Source: Pavlovales sp. CCMP2436 (Eukaryota > Haptophyta > Pavlovophyceae > Pavlovales). Taken from it: a stretch of DNA of 21,364 nucleotides. The position numbers were made by a program, and so were the translations under genes. Numbering within the stretch: position 1 is the first letter of the stretch; each line of letters begins with the position of its first letter. The stretch spans positions 60,928 to 82,291 of the forward strand of contig MU631626.1 of the NCBI GenBank assembly GCA_026770615.1. Direction: 5' to 3'. The notes under the pieces were generated by a model that searched no databases, was not told where the DNA came from, and was given only the letters and a program-made list of their open reading frames with translations. Shown here piece by piece: positions 16,441 through 21,364 of this stretch.

Positions 16441-16603
16441 AGGCGAACGCAGCTGCTGGGGAACAGCCTAAATGTTACAAACTAACAGAAGTGAGACGAG
16501 CAGATTCCAAAGAAGTGGTCGTTACGAGACGTTGAGAGCTCTGCACCCTGCCTGCCTGCAGTGTACAGTGTACAAACTAACAGCCGCAAAGGAAACGAGA
16601 GCG

Positions 16604-18900
16604 TCACCGCACTTCCAGCTGTCCACGGGCAAACTGTCCGAGGGCGAGCTGGCACGCCTCCTGCACGCCTACATTGGCCGGGTGCGCGCGCATCGCCGCG
16701 ACAATCCGGGGCTGCGCGCCCGCGTCCAATGCCGCCTGCGTGCGCACATCGCGCTGCGCACCTGTGCCGTCTGTGATGTGGCACAGCGCCATGCAAGCCT
16801 GCTCCTGCACGGCTGCGCTGGCCGGGTGCGCACGCAAGGCCGAGACAACCAGGAGCAGCGCACCCAGATCAACTGTGGCCTGCTTACGCGCACTGCCCTG
16901 CTCATCTTACCCCGTGTGTGATGATGGCCAGCAACCTGCACGCTGGTTCCTGCACTACTGCGCTGGCCGGGTGCGCGTGCATCGCCGCGACGACCATGGG
17001 CAGTGCGTCCGCGTCCACTGCGGCCTGGTTGCGCCGCCCTGCCCTGCGCATCTGCATGTGTGCTGTTGCACAGCGACCCGCACGCCATCTCCTGCACGTT
17101 TGCGTTGGCCGGGTGTGCGCGCATCACCGCGACGATCTGGGGCAGCGCGCCCGTGTCCGCTGCCGCCTGCTTACGCGCGAAGCCCTGCGCATCTGCGCCG
17201 GCTGCGATGTAGCGCAGCGCCCAGCACGCCTGCTTCTATACGGCTGCGCTGGCCGGGTGCGCGCGCATCGCTGCGACAACCTGGGGCATCGCGCTCGCGT
17301 CCACTACCGCCTGCTTGCGCGCGTCGCCCTGCGCACCTGCGCCGACTATGATGTTGCCCAGCGCCTTGCACGCCTGTTCCTGCACGGCGGCACTGTTCGT
17401 GTGCGCGCGCATCGCCGCGACGACCTGGGGCAGCGCGCCCGCGTCCGCTGCCGCCTGCGCGCACGCGTCGCGCTGCACACCTGCGCCGGATGTGATGCTG
17501 CACAGCAACTTGCACGCATACTCCTGCACGGTTGCGCTAGCCGGGTGCGCGCCCATCGCCGCGACGACCAAGGACAGCGCACCAGCGCCCACTGCCGCCT
17601 GCGCGTGCGCGTCGCGCTGCGCATCCGTGCCGGTTGTGATGTTGACCAGCGCCACGCACGCCTGCTTCTGCATGGCTGCGCTGGCCGGGTGCGCGACCAT
17701 CACCGCGACGATCTGGGGCAGCGCACCCAGATCCACTACCGCCTGCGCGTCCGCATCACGCAGCGCACCTGCGCCGGCTGTGATGTGGCACAGCGCAAAG
17801 CACGCAAGTCGCTGCACGGTTGCGCTGGCCGGGTGCGCACGCAACGCCATCACAAGCAGCGGAAGCGCGCTCGCGTCCGCTGCCGCCCGCGCGCGCGCGT
17901 CGCGCTGCGCATCCGTGCCAGTTGTGATGTTGACCAGCGTCGCGCACGCAAGCTCCTGCACGACTGCGCTGGCCAGGTGTGCGCGCATCGCCGCGGCGAC
18001 CTGGGGCAACGCGCCCGCATCCACTGCCGCTTGCACGCGCGCGTCGCGCTGCGCACCTGCGCCGGCTGTGAGGTTGCGCAACGCAAAGCACGCATGCTGC
18101 TGCACGGCTGCAGTGACCGGGAGTGCGCCCATCGCCGCGACGATCTGGATTTGGACGCCCGCTGCGACCGCAGCATCTCCGTCCAGATATTGTCCGCTCA
18201 CGACGCACAGAGCGAGCTCGGCGTGTCCCGTCCCAGCCTGCGCAGTGTGCTCGCGCACGTGTGCCACCAGCTGCGGCCACGGCATGCTCTTCAACTCATC
18301 CTCGGAGGGTAGCCCTGCAGGTGCAGCCACAACAGCTGCCTGCGTAGCAGCAGCCTGGCGGCTCGGATCCTGCTAAACCGCCTGCGCGTATGGGGGGGGA
18401 GGGGCCGCCACCTGCGCGCCCAGCTTTTCGCCCTCGGTGCGGCCAATGAGAGACTCGATCCCCGAGTTTATCTGGTGAAGCAGTGAGGCGGAGTTGACAG
18501 TTATTTCGTTGTGCACGATCTGCAGCGAGACGGAGTCGACGGCGATCGCGGTACCGAGCGCGCGCATGAGCTTGTCTAGCTCGTCGGAGAGCGCGGCGAA
18601 GGTGTCGCGGTCTTTGGCAGAGCTGATCATGAGCAACTTGCGCGCATAACCGCGCTGCGAGAACGAGCGCAGGATGGTGGAAGTCCGGTCGGCAAGCACT
18701 TGGACGCTCTTGAGCACCGGCACATGCGTCGGGCTGAACCTGCTCCCGATTCCACTAGCACCCTGCAGCACGCCCTGGAGCTGGCGCCAATCGTCCGCCA
18801 GCTTCGTGGCCTCGCGCTTGCTCGACGCCACCGCCGTAAACAACCCGACTACAAGAGCCACGGCCTTGATTGCCAATGCCAGCTCGAGCGCGAGCGCCAT
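16604..18900 (-). CDS. Helical-bundle (MLKL/HeLo-like) plus armadillo-repeat protein, interrupted
   Basis: ATG at 18900 starts MALALELALAIKAVALVVGL, a hydrophobic helix. Helical segments follow (KLADDWRQLQGVLQ; VQVLADRTSTILRSFSQRGY; DTFAALSDELDKLMRALG) whose pattern fits the N-terminal four-helix bundle of MLKL/HeLo-like adaptor proteins. After a Pro/Gln-rich linker come about eleven armadillo repeats of ~43 residues (type AAMRAHPASAAVQEQAC..AL.NI), ending with QLEVR and TGA at 16604. ARM solenoids bind proteins; the bundle in relatives links to membranes or cell-death signalling. TAG codons lie in frame at 18373-18375 and 17236-17238. Single-base insertions seem to shift the frame near 17035 and 16907. 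A 39-nt GT..TAG segment could remove the first TAG as an intron. It is either a decaying gene, sequencing error, or recoded. Confidence 0.65.
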
Positions 18901-19088
18901 CGAGATCCTTGACCCACTGAGGGCTAACTCGTCAACTATTACCGAGCGAAGAGGTCAAGAGGTACGGCGAAATAATTTTGGAGATTTTAAGTTCGAAAAA
19001 AAACGAAATTAAAATTCCTTTTATCCTCCTTTGTTTGAAGTAGAGTAAATTTATTATTTATGTTTGTCACATTTTAAAATCTACTTCC

Positions 19089-19110
19089 AAAAAAAAAAAA
19101 AAAAAAAAAA
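19089..19110 (+). repeat. Poly-A run (22 A)
   Basis: Uninterrupted A22 directly adjacent to element D copy 2. On the opposite strand it would be a T-run after the element. Confidence 0.95.
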
Positions 19111-19113
19111 GTG

Positions 19114-19156
19114 CTTTTAACGTCCCCCAACTTGCAGCCCGAAGGCGTACGGGCAT
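19114..19156 (-). repeat. Dispersed element D, copy 2
   Basis: CTTTTAACGTCCCCCAACTT then GCAGCCCGAAGGCGTACGGGC is the reverse complement of 2094-2136 with few changes. Read on the minus strand it ends GGGGGACGTTAAAAGCAC followed by the T-run. Confidence 0.75.
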
Positions 19157-19678
19157 GACATGGGAGGGTCGGCGCATCGGTCGTCTCATGCGCTATATTA
19201 CTCCCCGCGTAGTCTCTCTGGCACCACGATCCTTGCTCGTCGTTGCATCGCACCGCCACGATCCTGCGCATAATTACAGCAAAACATACTTGCTGGACCT
19301 CTCGACCACCCGTCTCGCTCGGGTCCTCAAGTGGATATGCGTCGCGCGCTTGCGGTGGGCGCTGCTGCGCGCGGCGGCGGGCCGCACACGGAGACGCCGC
19401 TCAAGGCTATCAAGGCTACGAAGACGATGCTGCTCCTTGCGGCCGTCACGGCAGGGCTGCGGCGGCCAAGGCGCGGCCGAGGCGGGGCGTGGGGGCCGGG
19501 ACGCACACACTCACACCCTTTGGTGTGAGTGCTATAGTGCATGAAGGTTTGGGTCGGTCGCTCGACCTCAGCCTGACGTCGACCAAGCCAGTGACTTTAC
19601 AGCACCTGTTGAACCATGCTGAGCCGCTAATATATATTAAGCAAAATATACACGCAAAAACCTCCGTATAGCCTGAAC
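19157..19678. other. No convincing gene
   Basis: Plus frames such as YSKTYLLDLSTTRLARVLKW (near 19280) are locally protein-like, but they become Arg-rich and have no domain or splice support. A decayed exon is possible. Confidence 0.35.
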
Positions 19679-19720
19679 CGTGCTATGCTGTACCCGCAAA
19701 TGCGGGTACAGCCCAGCACG
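19679..19720. repeat. Two-part hairpin with 10-bp perfect inner stem
   Basis: CTGTACCCGC and GCGGGTACAG pair around AAAT (19688-19711). Outside a 3/3 internal loop, CGTGCT pairs with AGCACG (19679-19684, 19715-19720). The nested form suggests a structured RNA or foldback element; it is not a tRNA. Confidence 0.8.
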
Positions 19721-19779
19721 TAACTTGGTATGTGTAAGCTATCATATTCCTTGTCTTCAGAAAGGCGCGGCCTTGCGTT

Positions 19780-20340
19780 GTCTAGGCGGCGGCCTTGCCA
19801 CGTGTGTTTCGGCTGGTTTTGGTTATAGTGTTTTGGTGCTTGATTGTGTTACCCTCTTTTGGCTGGGGGTTGGAGATGCTTCACTTTTCCATTTGTCATT
19901 CGTGGCTCCATGCGTTATGGGTTTTGGACTTGTTATTTTCTCCTTTGAGGTGTTGGTCCCGTGGTAGTTTTTGTTTCAGACTCTCCTTCGATGTTGTTTC
20001 CTGTGTGTTGTCTTCTGTTTGTTGCTGCTGTTCTAGCTCTGTGTGTGGTCTCTTCACCTTGTTGCTTCCCGTGTTCCTTTTCGGGGTAGACGCTTGCTCT
20101 CCTTTGGTTTGTGTATGTTCTTGCCCTATTCCTAGACAGTGTTTCCTGCGTCATCAGATTTGTTCTCAAATATTTCCTCTTTTGTCAAGTGAATTGTGTT
20201 TCGTTCGGATGGAGTTGTAGGTGCATTTGGCATTTTGGCAGGGGTTTGCGTGTGTACTTTTTGTGGTTTAGGAGTGCTGGTGTCCTTCTTTGTGCGGAGC
20301 AGGCTTGGTGGGCGTAGACTTGCTCGTGTAATCATTTCTC
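19780..20340 (-). other. Strand-asymmetric tract (T/G on +, A/C on -), possible retroelement relic
   Basis: The plus strand is T- and G-rich, giving hydrophobic chance frames (19795-20220). The minus strand reads as hydrophilic, Thr/Asn/Lys/Arg-rich protein: KMPNAPTTPSERNTIHLTKE then EEIFENKSDDAGNTVSRNRA, and RRQHTGNNIEGESETKTTTG, crossing one frameshift near 20150. This composition is common in linker regions of retroelement ORFs. No catalytic motif is visible, so the identity is open. Confidence 0.3.
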
Positions 20341-20380
20341 TATTTGTGGGATCGTAGTAGTCTTGCACTGTCGTATATAT

Positions 20381-20470
20381 GTAAGGGGGGTTCGGGCTGG
20401 CGGTACGTTTTAAGTTCAAGTCAGGCTCTGACTTGAACCTGAAACGTACCGTCAGCCCGAACCCCCTTAC
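20381..20470. repeat. 90-bp foldback hairpin within element C
   Basis: The left arm starts GTAAGGGGGGTTCGGGCTGG and ends GTTCAAGTCAG. The right arm returns as CTGACTTGAAC..CAGCCCGAACCCCCTTAC, nearly perfect over about 44 bp with almost no loop. Each arm is one element C module, so the hairpin is a head-to-head module pair. Confidence 0.9.
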
Positions 20471-20548
20471 ATTAATATATATCAGCCTAGCACAACATTC
20501 AGGACAATCAGACGCCAGCTTGAATCCCTATCATAAATATATATATAC
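20471..20548 (-). repeat. Dispersed element C, second module
   Basis: The minus strand reads TTTATGATAGGGATTCAAGC, TGGCGTCTGATTGTCCTGAA and TGTTGTGCTAGG, matching 15890-15945 closely. Confidence 0.85.
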
Positions 20549-20721
20549 ATCTCCTTTTCTTTCCATTTGGGGTGCCTGGTGGTTCGTGGTGTTCCATAAG
20601 TACTGTAAGTGAAAGTAAATCAAAAAAAAATATATACTGTATTTCATATTAATACAGAACTCTAAATACTCTCAAGGCACGGGTATTACTGTATATTAAG
20701 CGCTTACAGTAGCTCTCACTC

Positions 20722-20848
20722 AGCGGTCGAGTGAAATGACCGCTAGCGAAGGGGGAGATAGGGTTCGCCAAGTGAGTGACGAAGGGGGGGATGGGGTTCG
20801 CCAAGTGAGCAATAGCTGGACACCTATCACTCGACACCTATCACTCAC
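20722..20848. repeat. 33-bp and 14-bp tandem repeats with a short inverted repeat
   Basis: AGCGGTC..GACCGCT forms an inverted pair (20722-20744). A 33-bp unit (CGAAGGGGGAGATAGGGTTC, GCCAAGTGAG) occurs at 20747-20779 and 20780-20812. CACCTATCACTCGA/CACCTATCACTCAC is a 14-bp pair at about 20821-20848. Confidence 0.8.
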
Positions 20849-20870
20849 TTAAGTGACCAGTGTATAGCGG

Positions 20871-21323
20871 TCACAGGATTGTCTGTAAATAACTCGAAAT
20901 TTGACAATTCGCAATAATGAGACCAAGGGGGTGTAGAATGTGTGAGGCAATAATGATTGTGCAACACCTCGTGACAGCAGACTATGTAATTCAAATCCGG
21001 ACTAGGCCGCCGAATCCGGGCAACTGCCAAAAAAGGCGCAGTTGCAAATATATTATTAAGGTGCCTGGAGTCTAGCTTTATAGGATAGCGAATTAGTTAG
21101 AGTTATTCCCCTTGGTGAGAAAAGTGTTTCTTCCCGCTTAGGAAACCTAACGGGAAAAAAGTGAGGTACGAGATTTAAAGGCATATTCAATTTTGCAATA
21201 TTTTATTTTGCCGAGCTTATAAGAGCTACTGTAAAAAGAGAACCTTTTCAGAATCGAGTGTTCATCGCTTTTGTATACTAGTTCGGCCCGCGAATATCCG
21301 GTGGTCCGTACAAGCGCCGAGCC

Positions 21324-21325
<2 letters not shown>
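20871..21325. other. No gene seen
   Basis: AT-rich sequence without repeats above short words. A TTCAAATCC word at 20990 resembles a tRNA T-loop, but no paired arms surround it. Confidence 0.5.

Positions 21326-21364
<39 letters not shown>
21326..21364 (+). repeat. Terminal poly-C run (39 C)
   Basis: Uninterrupted C39 to the end of the window. No telomere-like unit. It may be a true homopolymer that stopped assembly or an artefact. Confidence 0.9.

Noticed and set aside
16918..18312. Long plus-strand open frames (464 and 353 codons) opposite the ARM gene
   Set aside because: They are periodic mirror images of the ARM repeats; GC-rich repeats keep the antisense frames open. The minus strand has the recognisable ARM pattern.
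20985..21010. tRNA T-loop-like TTCAAATCC
   Set aside because: No acceptor, anticodon or D-arm pairing around it.
21326..21364. Telomere
   Set aside because: Pure C homopolymer with no repeating telomeric unit.

Overview
The window looks like nuclear DNA of a single-celled eukaryote, most likely a GC-rich, intron-containing alga or other protist. It has spliced genes with GT..AG introns, mostly with GTGCGT/GTGCGC donors, an SR-type splicing protein, long intergenic stretches, microsatellites and many decayed eukaryotic transposons. I see no operons, ribosome binding sites, rRNA, convincing tRNA or CRISPR. The species cannot be named from the sequence.

Layout. 1-235 is minisatellite DNA that I read as the end of an intron. 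236-2710 (+) is the best host gene: the 3' six exons of an RNA-binding protein with an RRM, an RS domain and a second RRM. Two of its introns begin with the same dispersed repeat (element A). 2711-4600 has no solid gene but holds a small MITE, a 72-bp tandem repeat, another element A copy, a strong hairpin and one possible orphan first exon. 4700-5305 (-) is a probable Helitron remnant. 5300-7880 is GC-rich with only weak ORFs. 7878-8950 looks like a decayed DNA transposon with a finger-like ORF on the minus strand.

9199-12045 (-) is a broken DDE-type transposase gene in several exons. Its 1.7-kb intron holds, on the opposite strand, a broken OTU cysteine-protease domain and ATT-rich microsatellites. 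12535-12831 (-) is the 3' end of an unknown gene, followed by a hairpin. 12861-15301 is a 2.4-kb inverted duplication carrying two diverged copies of one unknown gene, with TCGTATCC-rich outer ends. 16604-18900 (-) encodes a protein with an N-terminal helical bundle resembling the MLKL/HeLo-like cell-death adaptor, then about eleven armadillo repeats; it has two in-frame TAG codons and two apparent frameshifts. 19080-21364 is mostly repeats: poly-A, foldback hairpins, a strand-asymmetric tract, short tandem repeats and a terminal run of 39 C.

The most interesting points are: a possible cell-death/ARM-repeat receptor-like protein; introner-like behaviour of element A; transposase introns bounded by direct repeats; and premature stops that are mostly TAG, two of them in Gln-rich or Gln-conserved contexts. 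Nothing was searched against a database. All family names rest on motif recognition by eye.
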